NCBI GenBank assembly: GCA_051656645.1 | Contig: JBOGCH010000039.1 | Location: 58,637 to 122,636, forward strand | Origin: JBOGCH01 sp051656645 | GTDB lineage: Bacteria > Bacteroidota > Bacteroidia > Bacteroidales > Marinifilaceae | Reading direction: 5' to 3' | DNA length: 64,000 nt | Translations under genes and position numbers: made by a program | Part shown: positions 27,439 through 37,103 of the stretch, in pieces | How the letters are laid out: each line of letters begins with the position of its first letter | How positions within the stretch are numbered: the stretch's first letter is position 1 | Notes under the pieces: generated by a model | Told to the model about the DNA's origin: nothing | What the model saw: the letters and a program-made list of their open reading frames with translations, nothing else | The model's database searches: none

Positions 27439-27486
27439 CCACCCCTCTAATTTTAGAAACATGTGTTTATAAAATTAGAGGGGTGG
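27439..27486. terminator. Bidirectional terminator between exporter operon and acyltransferase-like gene
   Basis: Perfect 17-bp arms at 27439-27455 and 27470-27486 around a 14-nt loop, with A-rich and T-rich flanks on both sides. It lies between the convergent ends at 27238 and 27516. The preceding 200 bp of AT-rich DNA shows no gene. Confidence 0.8.
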
Positions 27487-27515
27487 CTTATTTATTATTT
27501 ATCCTTAAAACAGTA

Positions 27516-28700
27516 TCAATGTCCGTCTTTATCGGCCGAACGGACAAATGGAATATCGTCTCTAAACAATTTACGGTATGTAATGTGTGTTTTGCAACGT
27601 TTACCACCAAAGTAATCCATAAGGTGAATCATGGTTGGATTAAAATCACCTACCCAATTTAACTCAAGATATTTATAGGATCCTTTTTGTTCAATTACGT
27701 GCTGTACAAAACTAATAATCATGGCTGCTTCAACACCTTTGCCTTGAAATTCAGGTACTACTCCAAATAATTGTCCCAAAGCAACGTCAACGCCTTTAAT
27801 TTTCTTGTAGTAAAGGAATTTCAATGTTCCCATTAAATCCAACTTACCATTCATGTGCTTTAATATCTGATTTATTTCAGGGAACATAAGGAAAAATCCT
27901 ATAGGTTGTCCTTTATGAAACGCAAAATAAATTAAGTCCTTATCAATTATAGGCTGTAGACTTTTGTAAATGGTTTCCACCTGCGCACGAGTAATTCCAT
28001 CCACTTTATGTACTTCCATATTCCACGCTTTGTTGTACACCTCCAACAGTGCATCAATAGCTTGCGACTTGCCTATATCCCCATAAGTTTTTACCGCATA
28101 GTCCGGATTTTTAAGCAGTCGGGATGATTTCCATATCAACAATGGCGATACATTTTCCATTACCAATTCCGTACGGAATGTAAATTGTTTAAAGTAATCC
28201 TTAAACCCATATTCATCAAAAAATGGAATATAATACTCCTGTGTGTATGGCATAGCATAATTAGGCGTTTGGTCAAAACCTTCAACTAATAGTCCCCACC
28301 ACTCAATGCGCTCGCCAAAGTTCACCGGTCCTTCCATACATTCTGCGCCACGTGTTTTTAGCCATTCGGCTGCTTTATCGAAAAGTGCAAAAGCCGCTTC
28401 TTTGTTGTCAATACATTCAAAGAAACCCATTTGTCCCACTTTATAATCGTCCAAATTACATGTCTTGCCATTTATAAAGGCGGCTACACGACCTACAATC
28501 TCGCCGCTTTTTTCATCCTGCATAATCCAACGCACAGCTTCCCCGTTTTTGAAACATGGGTTTTTAGCCGGATTAAATACATTACGTATATCATTATCAA
28601 AAGGGCGTACCCAATTTTTGTTATTCTTATACAGGCGCACCGGCAGCTCAATAAATTGCTGCTCCGTAGCCTTATCGGTTACTTCTATAAATTTGTACAT
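27516..28700 (-). CDS. GNAT-like acyltransferase, YghO-type
   Basis: 394 residues, cytoplasmic. The N-terminus (FIELPVRLYKNNKNWVRPF) and the C-terminal half with QLFGVVPEFQGKGVEAAMI, resembling the acetyl-CoA loop of GNAT enzymes, place it with a large, poorly characterised YghO-like family common in Bacteroidota. EGPVNFGERIEWWGLLVEGF is a conserved stretch. The substrate is unknown. It lies 46 bp from the Gate-domain membrane protein gene and may be co-transcribed with it. Confidence 0.75.
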   Translation of the reverse strand: MYKFIEVTDKATEQQFIELPVRLYKNNKNWVRPFDNDIRNVFNPAKNPCFKNGEAVRWIMQDEKSGEIVGRVAAFINGKTCNLDDYKVGQMGFFECIDNKEAAFALFDKAAEWLKTRGAECMEGPVNFGERIEWWGLLVEGFDQTPNYAMPYTQEYYIPFFDEYGFKDYFKQFTFRTELVMENVSPLLIWKSSRLLKNPDYAVKTYGDIGKSQAIDALLEVYNKAWNMEVHKVDGITRAQVETIYKSLQPIIDKDLIYFAFHKGQPIGFFLMFPEINQILKHMNGKLDLMGTLKFLYYKKIKGVDVALGQLFGVVPEFQGKGVEAAMIISFVQHVIEQKGSYKYLELNWVGDFNPTMIHLMDYFGGKRCKTHITYRKLFRDDIPFVRSADKDGH

Positions 28701-28746
28701 CTTTCAGTGTATATATCTGTTATAATGCTTTTCTGTTCACTTATGC

Positions 28747-29718
28747 TTATGCCACAGCAGTTCGCTTCACGAAACTACTATCTTTTATCCAATATACCAA
28801 ACGTAACGTCCAAACCACAATAATGGCCAATATAATGCGCGGAAATAACATCCATGCCAACGGACACCCCACTGCAACAAAAAGCATTGGATCTTCAAGC
28901 AAGGAGTGCGACAATGCCAAATGGTGATTAAGCAACTGACTATCACGTTGCGTTAGTTTACCTTGTGCCGTATAATCCAACATTACAGCCGATCCATAGG
29001 CCAATCCCAATGTGTTACCAACCAACCATAAAAACGAACAACTATCCGGTAATCCCATTACGCGCATAAGCGGAGTAAAAACCATTGATAATCGTTGTAA
29101 AACACCCCATTTTTCCAATAGTCGTTGAAACACCATTAAAACAGTGATAATGGTTACCACCTTCACTGCCAGGTAAGCACTAGAGGACAACCATCCCAAC
29201 ATGGTTTCTTTAAACGTCAGTTTTACTTGGGCTACATGCTCCAAAGCGCCTTCCATTTGCGGAAGTATAAGATTCAGTACAAAAGCAAGGACAAAACTTC
29301 CCAGTATGCGTATTGTTACCATCCACCACGCAGATGAACCCGTTTTTTTCAACACTACGGTTTCAACAATATAATTATGTGACACCAAACACATCAGTGC
29401 TACAATCACCATTTCGCGCATGGTATAGTCAAAAGAGGACAATAACGCCAAAACGGTGTATACATTTGTCACTGCACTTGTAATAAATACTAGAGCAGCA
29501 CTTCCCGGCAAGCCTATATATTCAAACACGGGCGATGCATAGGAGGATAGATAGGGTAATATATCCCAATAATTTAACAATGTCACTGCTAGCGACACCG
29601 GAAACATAAGCTTAAAAAACCACAATGACGTTTTCCACGATGTAGGAAATGTTTCTCTGCACGCAGAAACTATAGTTTCAAACAAAGAATTCGCAAACGA
29701 AAGTTTTACTGTTTTCAT
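28747..29718 (-). CDS. Nucleoside-recognition (Gate) domain membrane protein
   Basis: 323 residues when started at the ATG at 29718 (MKTVKLSF); an in-frame ATG five codons upstream at 29733 is also possible. About eight hydrophobic segments and the pattern around YIGLPGSAALVFITSAVTNVYTVLALL resemble the Gate domain shared by nucleoside transporters and spore-maturation-like proteins. The second half repeats this arrangement (VMGLPDSCSFLWLVGNTLGLAYGSAVML). Transport function is presumed but unproven. Confidence 0.75.
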   Translation of the reverse strand: MKTVKLSFANSLFETIVSACRETFPTSWKTSLWFFKLMFPVSLAVTLLNYWDILPYLSSYASPVFEYIGLPGSAALVFITSAVTNVYTVLALLSSFDYTMREMVIVALMCLVSHNYIVETVVLKKTGSSAWWMVTIRILGSFVLAFVLNLILPQMEGALEHVAQVKLTFKETMLGWLSSSAYLAVKVVTIITVLMVFQRLLEKWGVLQRLSMVFTPLMRVMGLPDSCSFLWLVGNTLGLAYGSAVMLDYTAQGKLTQRDSQLLNHHLALSHSLLEDPMLFVAVGCPLAWMLFPRIILAIIVVWTLRLVYWIKDSSFVKRTAVA

Positions 29719-29774
29719 ATATGTATAATACAACCTTTATTTAACCACTCCCCTCTCTTGATTATGGGATATAG

Positions 29775-29794
29775 AAAAAGCGACCGGAGTCGCT
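29775..29794 (-). terminator. Terminator after gpsA
   Basis: On the minus strand the stem AGCGAC/GTCGCT (29794-29789 with 29784-29779) has a 4-nt loop and is followed by five Ts (29779-29775). It lies 5 nt after the gpsA stop. Confidence 0.75.
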
Positions 29795-29798
29795 TGCT

Positions 29799-30800
29799 CT
29801 ATTTTAACTCATCAGTTAATTTTACTATCTCTTTGGAAGCACGTTTATTGTTATACAAAATATTGTATACAGCTTCGGTTATTGGCAACGATATACCAAA
29901 CTCTTTATTCAAGGCCATAATTCCACGTACGCCGTAGTACCCTTCGGCCACCATTAGCATTTCCGCCTGCACAGCCTTAACAGAGTATCCCTTACCTATA
30001 AGCGTACCAAACGTTCTGTTACGACTAAATTGCGAATAGGCCGTCACTAACAAATCGCCTAAATAGGCAGAGCTTTTCACATCTCTATCCATTGGACGGA
30101 CGGTATCAATAAAACGCTTCATTTCCTGCGATGCGTTGGATATAAGTACAGCCTGGAAGTTATCACCATAGTGTAAGCCATGACAAATACCTGCCGCTAT
30201 GGCAAATACGTTTTTCATTACCGCAGCATATTCTGTTCCAAACACATCATCGCTCACAATGGTTTTAAGGTAATGACATTCAAACAACGTTGCTACTAGC
30301 GATGCTTTTTCAATATCGCAACACGCAAACGTAAGATACGATAAACGTTCCAATGCTATCTCCTCAGCATGGCAAGGACCGGAAATAACTACAATGTTGT
30401 CCAATGGTACTTGATAGCGAAGGTGTAGAAAGTCGCCAATCACTAAATTCTCATCGGGGATTATACCTTTTATTGCCGATACAACGATTTTATCTTTTAA
30501 GGAAACCGTTATCTTGTCCATAGTTTCCTTTATGAAAGCGCTGGGGATTGCAAAAACAATCACATCCGATTGTTCAATGATCTCATTGATATCGGATGTG
30601 AAAGATAGTTTTTCTAAATCGAATTCAACGCCACACAAATACCGAGGGTTGTGTTTTAATTCTTTGAATGATTCAATTGTTTCTTCCGAACGCATAAACC
30701 ATCCTAAGTTATTGTTATTGTCGGTGATAATTTTAGCTATCGCGGTAGCCCAGCTACCTCCGCCAACAACAGCTACCCGTGGAGAGTGTTGTAATTCCAT
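29799..30800 (-). CDS. gpsA: Glycerol-3-phosphate dehydrogenase [NAD(P)+]
   Basis: 333 residues, normal length. It reduces dihydroxyacetone phosphate to sn-glycerol-3-phosphate for phospholipid synthesis, the reverse direction of the catabolic GlpABC complex also present here. The Rossmann motif VAVVGGGSWATAIAKII is at residues 9-25, the catalytic lysine lies in YAAVMKNVFAIAAGI near 195, and GDLLVTAYSQFSRNRTFG is the C-terminal signature. It begins 25 bp after lysS, so the two are probably co-transcribed. Confidence 0.95.
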   Translation of the reverse strand: MELQHSPRVAVVGGGSWATAIAKIITDNNNNLGWFMRSEETIESFKELKHNPRYLCGVEFDLEKLSFTSDINEIIEQSDVIVFAIPSAFIKETMDKITVSLKDKIVVSAIKGIIPDENLVIGDFLHLRYQVPLDNIVVISGPCHAEEIALERLSYLTFACCDIEKASLVATLFECHYLKTIVSDDVFGTEYAAVMKNVFAIAAGICHGLHYGDNFQAVLISNASQEMKRFIDTVRPMDRDVKSSAYLGDLLVTAYSQFSRNRTFGTLIGKGYSVKAVQAEMLMVAEGYYGVRGIMALNKEFGISLPITEAVYNILYNNKRASKEIVKLTDELK

Positions 30801-30825
30801 TTCAATATTTCTTTTAAGGAGTAAT

Positions 30826-32547
30826 TTAAGCTAACCAAGCGGCAACATCCTCTTTGGTTGGAGCGGTTAATCCTAACTTTTGTTTTTTATTTATTCCGCA
30901 AAGTTCTTGATGGAACTTATTGGCATTTTCTATTTGTTTTAAAGCGTCGATAGTTAAATATCCGGCTTGTTTAATTACAGCTACCCACTCTAATGCAATT
31001 CCTAATTCTACAAACTTCTCGTCCGCATCGATTACTGCTTTCTTCTCCGGCTTCATTTGAGGGAAGAACAATACATCCTGAATACTTGGACTGTTAGTTA
31101 GGAACATACACAAACGGTCAATTCCGATACCCATTCCCGATGTAGGAGGCATACCATACTCAAGTGCGCGTACAAAGTCATAGTCAATAAACATTGCCTC
31201 GTCATCACCACGCTCTTGAAGTTTCATTTGTTGTTGGAAACGATCTAACTGATCAATAGGATCATTCAACTCAGAGTATGCATTAGCCACTTCTTTACCA
31301 TTAACAAACAACTCGAAACGCTCTGTTAATTCAGGATTTTCACGGTGTTTTTTAGTAAGTGGCGACATCTCTTTCGGGTAGTCATATATAAATGTAGGCT
31401 GAATGTAGCTAGCCTCGCATTTTTCACCAAAAATTGCATCAATAAGCTTTCCTTTACCCATAGTGCTATCCACCGGTATATTCATCTCTTCGCAAGCTTG
31501 ATATAACTCCTCTTCGTTCATTGTGTTAATGTCATAACCTGTATGCTCTTTAATTGCATCGGCCATGCGTACACGACGGAAAGGACGTTTAAAATCAACT
31601 TCACGATCGCCAATTGTTGCTTTTGTAGTTCCGTTCATTGCAATAGCTACCGTTTCAATCATCTCTTCGGTAAAGTCCATCATCCACAAGTAATCCTTGT
31701 AGGCAACGTAGATTTCCATACAAGTAAACTCAGGATTGTGAGTACGGTCCATACCTTCGTTACGGAAGTTACGAGAAAATTCAAATACACCGTCAAAACC
31801 ACCTACTATAAGGCGTTTCAAATACAACTCGTTGGCAATACGTAAGTACAATGGTATATCAAGCGCATTGTGGTGTGTAATAAATGGACGCGCAGACGCT
31901 CCACCAGGAATGGCTTGCAATACCGGAGTTTCTACCTCAAGATATCCTCTATCGGTAAAGAAATTACGCATAGCGCTAATCATTTTGCTACGGCGGATAA
32001 ATGTATCTTTAACATGAGGATTTACAATAAGGTCAAGGTAGCGTTGACGATAACGTTGCTCAGGATCGGTAAATGCATCGAAAGTTTTTCCATCTTTCTC
32101 TTTCACCACCGGAAGTGGACGTAAAGATTTTGAAAGCATAATCAACTCCTGTGCATGCACAGAAACCTCGCCTGTTTTTGTTTCAAAAACAAATCCTTTC
32201 ACTCCTACAATATCCCCAAGGTCCATTAACTTTTTGAACACTACGTTGTAGTTAGTCGATTCGTCATCATTAGAAATATCATCACGGCTAACGTATACTT
32301 GAATACGTCCCGATGCATCCTGTAACTCAAAGAACGATGCTTTACCCATGATACGACGGCTCATCATACGGCCGGCAATAATTACCTGGCGTGGTTCGCC
32401 CTCTGCCGAGAATTCTTTTTTAATATCCTCCGCGTAAGCGTTTACCTTAAATTCCGGCGCCGGATAGGCATCAATATTCATTTTAGTCAGCTCGTTCAAC
32501 GAGTTTCTTCTGATAATCTCCTGTTCACTTAATTCCGTAAAGCTCAT
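30826..32547 (-). CDS. lysS: Lysyl-tRNA synthetase, class II
   Basis: 573 residues, slightly longer than the E. coli enzyme because of a C-terminal extension common in Bacteroidota. An N-terminal OB-fold anticodon-binding domain (about 55-160) is followed by the class II core, with motif 2 FRNEGMDRTHNPEFT and motif 3 GMGIGIDRLCMFLT. It charges tRNA-Lys. A plausible -7 box (TAAATTTG on the minus strand, 32653-32646) lies about 100 nt upstream. Divergent from recJ across an intergenic region holding element E3. Confidence 0.97.
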   Translation of the reverse strand: MSFTELSEQEIIRRNSLNELTKMNIDAYPAPEFKVNAYAEDIKKEFSAEGEPRQVIIAGRMMSRRIMGKASFFELQDASGRIQVYVSRDDISNDDESTNYNVVFKKLMDLGDIVGVKGFVFETKTGEVSVHAQELIMLSKSLRPLPVVKEKDGKTFDAFTDPEQRYRQRYLDLIVNPHVKDTFIRRSKMISAMRNFFTDRGYLEVETPVLQAIPGGASARPFITHHNALDIPLYLRIANELYLKRLIVGGFDGVFEFSRNFRNEGMDRTHNPEFTCMEIYVAYKDYLWMMDFTEEMIETVAIAMNGTTKATIGDREVDFKRPFRRVRMADAIKEHTGYDINTMNEEELYQACEEMNIPVDSTMGKGKLIDAIFGEKCEASYIQPTFIYDYPKEMSPLTKKHRENPELTERFELFVNGKEVANAYSELNDPIDQLDRFQQQMKLQERGDDEAMFIDYDFVRALEYGMPPTSGMGIGIDRLCMFLTNSPSIQDVLFFPQMKPEKKAVIDADEKFVELGIALEWVAVIKQAGYLTIDALKQIENANKFHQELCGINKKQKLGLTAPTKEDVAAWLA

Positions 32548-32645
32548 TGTTTATATAGTTAAATTTTTTTACTTAATTCATTCTGTAACAGCGGAATTGT
32601 TATCCGCTATTTTACACCAAACGCTAATACGCTCATAATAAAGCG

Positions 32646-32653
32646 CAAATTTA
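32646..32653 (-). promoter_or_regulatory. Candidate lysS -7 promoter element
   Basis: On the minus strand the sequence reads TAAATTTG, a match to TAnnTTTG, about 100 nt before the lysS start. No convincing -33 TTTG is seen at the right spacing. Confidence 0.4.
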
Positions 32654-32855
32654 TTATTTTTAAAAGGTAAAACCTAACAGCCTGCAAAAAAAATTACATT
32701 TTACGCAACCTTTTAATCACTATGTCATGTACAGGTTCAACGATGGTTGTAAAAACCCCAAATGCTTTAATTTCAACAAACATAAAATAGTCCAAAAGAA
32801 GTTTAGTAATACGGTATAATGGCTAATTTATCGCCACACCATACAGTGTCTTTCT

Positions 32856-32932
32856 ATACCTCATCCATATCTCCTAGGGATATAGATGAGATATCCATGG
32901 GATATAGATGGGATATAGATACCCAAGAGAGG
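32856..32932. repeat. Element E3: array of 11-nt units
   Basis: Five consecutive 11-nt units run from 32878 to 32932: GGATATAGATG at 32878 and again at 32900, AGATATCCATG at 32889, GGATATAGATA at 32911 and CCCAAGAGAGG at 32922. A pyrimidine-rich left part gives an inverted match, CTCATCCATAT (32860-32870) against ATATAGATGAG (32880-32890), 10 of 11. The left arm has decayed more than in E1 or E4. It lies between lysS and recJ. Confidence 0.8.
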
Positions 32933-33070
32933 CTATAATAAATGGGGGAATAGACTACACTCCGGTAGATGGCAACGTGCCGCACAAGTTTTTACGCACA
33001 TTTTATCTCTGTTTTGGATAAAAAATAGTTTCTGTTTTGTACATATAGAGACAGTTCTCACAAGTTTTTC

Positions 33071-33109
33071 GTGATAATATGAGAGAATAATTAATATTAT
33101 CACTTTTTT
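33071..33109 (+). terminator. Terminator-like hairpin upstream of recJ
   Basis: Perfect 10-bp arms GTGATAATAT (33071-33080) and ATATTATCAC (33094-33103) with a 13-nt loop, followed by six Ts. No gene on the plus strand precedes it within the intergenic region, so it may end a short untranslated transcript or be a chance AT-rich hairpin. Confidence 0.45.
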
Positions 33110-33239
33110 CTATTATTATTTACAAGGTTTAATATTTCCTATGCAAAAAAATAACGTATAAAGCGTTTGGATTAGAGTAGATTAAGTACACTTTTTACAT
33201 ATTTACAAATAAAAATAAATAATTTTATCTTTAATACGT

Positions 33240-33270
33240 TTTGAAAAGCCGACTAATTTACGCTTCTTTG
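33240..33270 (+). promoter_or_regulatory. Candidate recJ promoter
   Basis: TTTG at 33240-33243 and CTTCTTTG at 33263-33270 (six of eight to TAnnTTTG) are 19 nt apart. Initiation would fall at about 33277, almost on the first ATG. Confidence 0.4.
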
Positions 33271-33278
33271 TAGCACGA

Positions 33279-35021
33279 ATGAGAAATATGATGAAAAAAA
33301 GATGGGTGGTGAACACCCCTCCGCCACAGGAAGAAATAGACAAATTATCACAAGATGCACATTGTGACCCCGTTATAGCAAATTTACTGCTGCAACGGGG
33401 TATAAATAGTTTGGAGGCGGCAAATGCTTTTTTTGAACCATCATTAGATCAGCTTCACGATCCCTTTTTAATGAAAGATATGGACAAAGCGGTTACACGC
33501 TTAGAACAAGCCATACAGAAAAAGGAAAAAATAATGATATATGGCGATTACGATGTTGACGGAACAACTGCCGTGTCGTTACTGTATCGTTTCCTATTGC
33601 CTATTTGTGGTAAAGATAGATTGGAGTATTACATTCCCGATAGATATACGGAAGGATATGGAGTATCTATCGCAGCTATAGACTACGCTGCTGAGCATAA
33701 TTTTCCCCTAATAATTATTACCGACTGCGGTATCAAAGCTGTTAAAAAGGTGGAGTATGCAAAGGAGTTGGGTATTGACATAATTATTTGCGACCATCAC
33801 ACTCCGGGCGATTCACTTCCGGAAGCTATAGCCGTATTGGACCCACAGCGTGATGATTGTAACTATCCGTATAAATGGCTAAGCGGTTGCGGCGTTGCGT
33901 TTAAATTGGCGCAGGCCTACTCTCTTCAACATAACTTACCAATGGAAACACTGTATGAACAGTTGGACATGGTATGTGTTAGTATAGCAAGCGATATTGT
34001 TCCTATAACGGGCGAGAATCGTATTTTAGCCTATTTTGGTTTAAAGGAGTTGAACAGTAACCCTACATTGGGACTAAAAACAATTATCGACATATCGGGC
34101 ATAAGCAAAGACATTAATATTAATGATATTGTATTTCGCATTGGTCCGCGCATTAATGCGGCAGGGCGCGTGGAGAGTGGACGTAAGTCTGTGGCGTTAT
34201 TAACGGCACAAGACAAGCAGAAGGCACTGCGAGTAGCATCGGATATCAATATTTTTAACGATAAAAGAAAGAAACTCGATCACGACATTACGGAAGAGGC
34301 TATTGCCCATATCCGCAATTCGGAGATTGAGAGCTCTAAAAAAACTACCGTGCTGTTTAATCCAAATTGGCACAAAGGGGTTATTGGTATTGTGGCATCA
34401 AGACTTACAGAGTCTTTTTACCGACCAACAATAGTTTTAACAGAATCCAACGGTCTAGCTACCGGTTCAGCACGCTCCGTAGAGGGTTTTGATTTATATA
34501 ATGCAATATCTCAGTGTAGCGATTTACTTGAAAACTATGGCGGACACAAATATGCTGCCGGTTTAACACTTAAATTGGAAAACATTGAAGCTTTTAAAGA
34601 GCGTTTTGAGCAAATAGTTATTGAAATGATTGAGGACGTTATGCTAACGCCTCAAATAAATATAGATGCACAAATAAAGCTGGCGGAGATAACTCCGGAG
34701 ATGTATCATCTGCTTCAGAAATTTGCACCATTTGGGCCTAACAATAATATTCCTGTATTCATGACGGAACATGTTGTAGATTTTATGCGCTCAAAACAAG
34801 TGGGACGTAATAACGAGCACTTGAAACTGGTAGTGGTGGATGACACACGTGCATGTACTGACAGAAGCGGTATTGCTTTTGGAATGGGCAACTTATACCA
34901 ACGTATTCAAAAAGGTGAGAATTTTGATATTTGCTATACTCTCCAAGAAAATGAATTCATGGGTAAAAGCGATATTCAAATGGTGGTACGCGATATCCAT
35001 TTTCCTCGCGACAAGAAATAA
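33279..35021 (+). CDS. recJ: Single-stranded-DNA-specific exonuclease RecJ
   Basis: 580 residues, normal length. A 5'-3' exonuclease of the DHH family acting in recombination and mismatch repair. Metal-binding motifs are DYDVDGTT (near residue 91), ITDCG (near 147) and ICDHHTPG (near 170). The DHHA1 domain shows in GLATGSARSVEGFDLYNAI and GGHKYAAG, and an OB-fold closes the protein. In-frame ATGs at 33288 and 33291 are alternative starts; the latter (MKKRWVV) fits the predicted promoter better. recR follows 41 nt later. Confidence 0.96.
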   Translation: MRNMMKKRWVVNTPPPQEEIDKLSQDAHCDPVIANLLLQRGINSLEAANAFFEPSLDQLHDPFLMKDMDKAVTRLEQAIQKKEKIMIYGDYDVDGTTAVSLLYRFLLPICGKDRLEYYIPDRYTEGYGVSIAAIDYAAEHNFPLIIITDCGIKAVKKVEYAKELGIDIIICDHHTPGDSLPEAIAVLDPQRDDCNYPYKWLSGCGVAFKLAQAYSLQHNLPMETLYEQLDMVCVSIASDIVPITGENRILAYFGLKELNSNPTLGLKTIIDISGISKDININDIVFRIGPRINAAGRVESGRKSVALLTAQDKQKALRVASDINIFNDKRKKLDHDITEEAIAHIRNSEIESSKKTTVLFNPNWHKGVIGIVASRLTESFYRPTIVLTESNGLATGSARSVEGFDLYNAISQCSDLLENYGGHKYAAGLTLKLENIEAFKERFEQIVIEMIEDVMLTPQINIDAQIKLAEITPEMYHLLQKFAPFGPNNNIPVFMTEHVVDFMRSKQVGRNNEHLKLVVVDDTRACTDRSGIAFGMGNLYQRIQKGENFDICYTLQENEFMGKSDIQMVVRDIHFPRDKK

Positions 35022-35062
35022 ATCTCTCCTATTTTCCGTTAACTTATTAATACTTATAGGTT

Positions 35063-35677
35063 ATGAGCAACAACAACTCTACAAAATTACTGGAGCGGGC
35101 AGTTGATCAGTTTGCTTCATTGCCCGGCGTGGGACGCAAAAGCGCTTTAAAATTTGTTTTGGATATGCTTAAACGCAGTCCGGAGGAAGTTTCCCGATTT
35201 ACACAAACCATTGAACAACTGAAACGTGAAATCCGGTCATGTAGTGTTTGCCATAACATTACCGATAGCGAACGATGCGATATTTGTAGCGACGGTACAC
35301 GTGAGCGCCACATAATCTGTGTGGTTGAGAATATTAAAGATATAATGAGCATTGAAGCCACATCGCAATACAAGGGAATGTACCACGTATTGGGAGGTAT
35401 TATATCGCCAATGGAGGGTATTGGTCCAAACGATTTAAATATTAAATCGTTACTGGAGCGCATGGAGCATGAGGATATCCGAGAAATTATTTTTGCTTTA
35501 AGTGCTACAATTGAAGGCGACACTACTGCCTATTTCATTTATAAGAAAATTAAAAATAAGGAACAAGTTACAGTGAGCACCATTGCACGTGGTATTGCTG
35601 TTGGTAACGAGTTGGAGTACACGGATCAGCTAACCCTAGGCCGCTCCATACTTAACCGTGTGAGATTTGAGCAATAA
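35063..35677 (+). CDS. recR: Recombination mediator protein RecR
   Basis: 204 residues, normal length. RecR works with RecF/RecO to load RecA at gaps. It has the N-terminal helix-hairpin-helix LPGVGRKSALKFVLDML, the zinc finger CSVCHNITDSERCDIC (about 58-73), and a Toprim domain with VVENIKDIMSIEAT and VLGGIISPMEGIGP. Downstream of recJ, so two recombination functions share a transcript. Its stop is 4 nt from the convergent stop of the outer-membrane protein gene. Confidence 0.97.
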   Translation: MSNNNSTKLLERAVDQFASLPGVGRKSALKFVLDMLKRSPEEVSRFTQTIEQLKREIRSCSVCHNITDSERCDICSDGTRERHIICVVENIKDIMSIEATSQYKGMYHVLGGIISPMEGIGPNDLNIKSLLERMEHEDIREIIFALSATIEGDTTAYFIYKKIKNKEQVTVSTIARGIAVGNELEYTDQLTLGRSILNRVRFEQ

Positions 35678-35692
35678 TTTCTTATTGCTCAA
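35667..35692. terminator. Hairpin between convergent recR and the DUF5723 gene
   Basis: Perfect 11-bp arms TTGAGCAATAA (35667-35677) and TTATTGCTCAA (35682-35692) around a 4-nt loop, overlapping both stop codons. A clear T-tract is lacking on either strand, so termination is plausible rather than certain. Confidence 0.5.
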
Positions 35693-37082
35693 AATATCTA
35701 TACTTTCTTACTCGGGCGCTATTTAAAGGAATCCCTATACCTACATACATCCCGGCATTACGAGAACCAACCGGTGCAAATTGCGGCGTTATAGACGTAC
35801 CGAAATAGTCTGTTCCCAAATAGAAGTTTATCCATGAGGGATGGAAGTTTATAGAAAATCCGAACGAATCGAACTGATTGTTTATAAATGCATAGCTTAA
35901 TGCACCTGAGAACCAGTATGTGGGACGGAAGGTAGCTGCAGCCATCAATTGGGTTTCTGTATAGGATTTTCCAATTGTAGAAGAAGACAGTAACCCTATC
36001 CCTATTTTTCCACGCATAAAATTATATTCCGCAGCAATATTTATTGTTGGAGGAAGTGTTTCAACAAAACCTTCTCTTTCGTCCCTTTCGACAAATCGGA
36101 TGAGCTGTTCAAAATTATGACTAGCTTGCTCCTTTTGTACTACCTCATCATTTATAATTTCAAAAACACCATCATAGACATAGTCCGAAAGTGCATCGGC
36201 TGTAACGGTGTTACTTGCTTGCCACCACAATTTCCCAAAGTTTATTACAGCAACCGATGCGCTGAGTGCATTGGTAACTTTGTAATGAGCACCGGCATCG
36301 ATTGAAAAGCCGTATCCTGCCGGACCACGTGGCGATATATTAAAATCGCCGTATGAGATATATGGTTCGTAGTTATCGTCATAAGATGGTGTTGATTCGA
36401 CCGAATTGGCAACTACTTGCATTTTTCCCTCACTTTTTATTTGCCATTTATTGGCATTAAATTCTGCATGGAGTTTGTTATAAGCAATGTTATATCCTGC
36501 TAAACCGGCTAAAAACTTCCCACGAAATCCTAAACGTAATCTTTCGTTCACAACAAAGGAAGAACCTACCCCGAGTTCGGCATAGCTACTACCGCGGAGT
36601 TCTATATCCTCCATCTCATATATTTCACCGTCAGCACCCGGACCAATTTTTGCAAATGTGAATAGATCTCTAGGTAAGGAAGTGTGTACTCTTGCTTTGG
36701 TTTTTAATGAAATTGTCCAGAAATTGCTCTTCGTATAGAACCCCGTAGACAAGATATTTACGTTAGCATTGACCGATAATCTATTATCGGCCTTTAAACT
36801 GTTTAAGAGTTTTGAAGCATCAATATCCGCATCCAAAAAAGTTACCAATCCATTTCCATTGGGATTTGCATAAAGAATATTGTCAATAGTAAATGCATTG
36901 GACGATGTTGAAAGTGATATGCCGCCAAGGCCGGGAATGGCTACAAAGCCATTGCGAGAGGTTAGCGCAGGGTTTAGCTCTGTGCGCAAATAATTGTTAT
37001 ACATAAAATATGTATTTAACGCTTGCTGAGCATAACTTATTGATGAGATAAACAACGTTAAAAGGAGTAATAGCTTTTTCAT
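35682..37082 (-). CDS. Outer-membrane beta-barrel protein, DUF5723-like
   Basis: 466 residues with signal peptide MKKLLLLLTLFISSISYAQ. The remainder consists of alternating amphipathic strands with repeated Gly/aromatic patterns and ends in an aromatic residue region (KYRYFEQ), as expected for an outer-membrane barrel. It resembles DUF5723, a Bacteroidota family of unknown function. The gene follows a lipoprotein gene by 21 bp on the same strand. Family assignment is from memory and moderately sure; the specific role is unknown. Confidence 0.7.
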   Translation of the reverse strand: MKKLLLLLTLFISSISYAQQALNTYFMYNNYLRTELNPALTSRNGFVAIPGLGGISLSTSSNAFTIDNILYANPNGNGLVTFLDADIDASKLLNSLKADNRLSVNANVNILSTGFYTKSNFWTISLKTKARVHTSLPRDLFTFAKIGPGADGEIYEMEDIELRGSSYAELGVGSSFVVNERLRLGFRGKFLAGLAGYNIAYNKLHAEFNANKWQIKSEGKMQVVANSVESTPSYDDNYEPYISYGDFNISPRGPAGYGFSIDAGAHYKVTNALSASVAVINFGKLWWQASNTVTADALSDYVYDGVFEIINDEVVQKEQASHNFEQLIRFVERDEREGFVETLPPTINIAAEYNFMRGKIGIGLLSSSTIGKSYTETQLMAAATFRPTYWFSGALSYAFINNQFDSFGFSINFHPSWINFYLGTDYFGTSITPQFAPVGSRNAGMYVGIGIPLNSARVRKYRYFEQ

Positions 37083-37103
37083 TTGCCGGATAAAATTGGT
37101 GTA

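Larger units (their letters stand above)
32548..33278. other. Divergent intergenic region between lysS and recJ
   Basis: 731 bp without a credible gene. It holds a -7 box for lysS (32646-32653), the 11-nt array E3 (32856-32932), two copies of CACAAGTTTTT (32983-32993 and 33059-33069), a terminator-like hairpin (33071-33109) and a recJ promoter close to the start codon. Confidence 0.7.
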
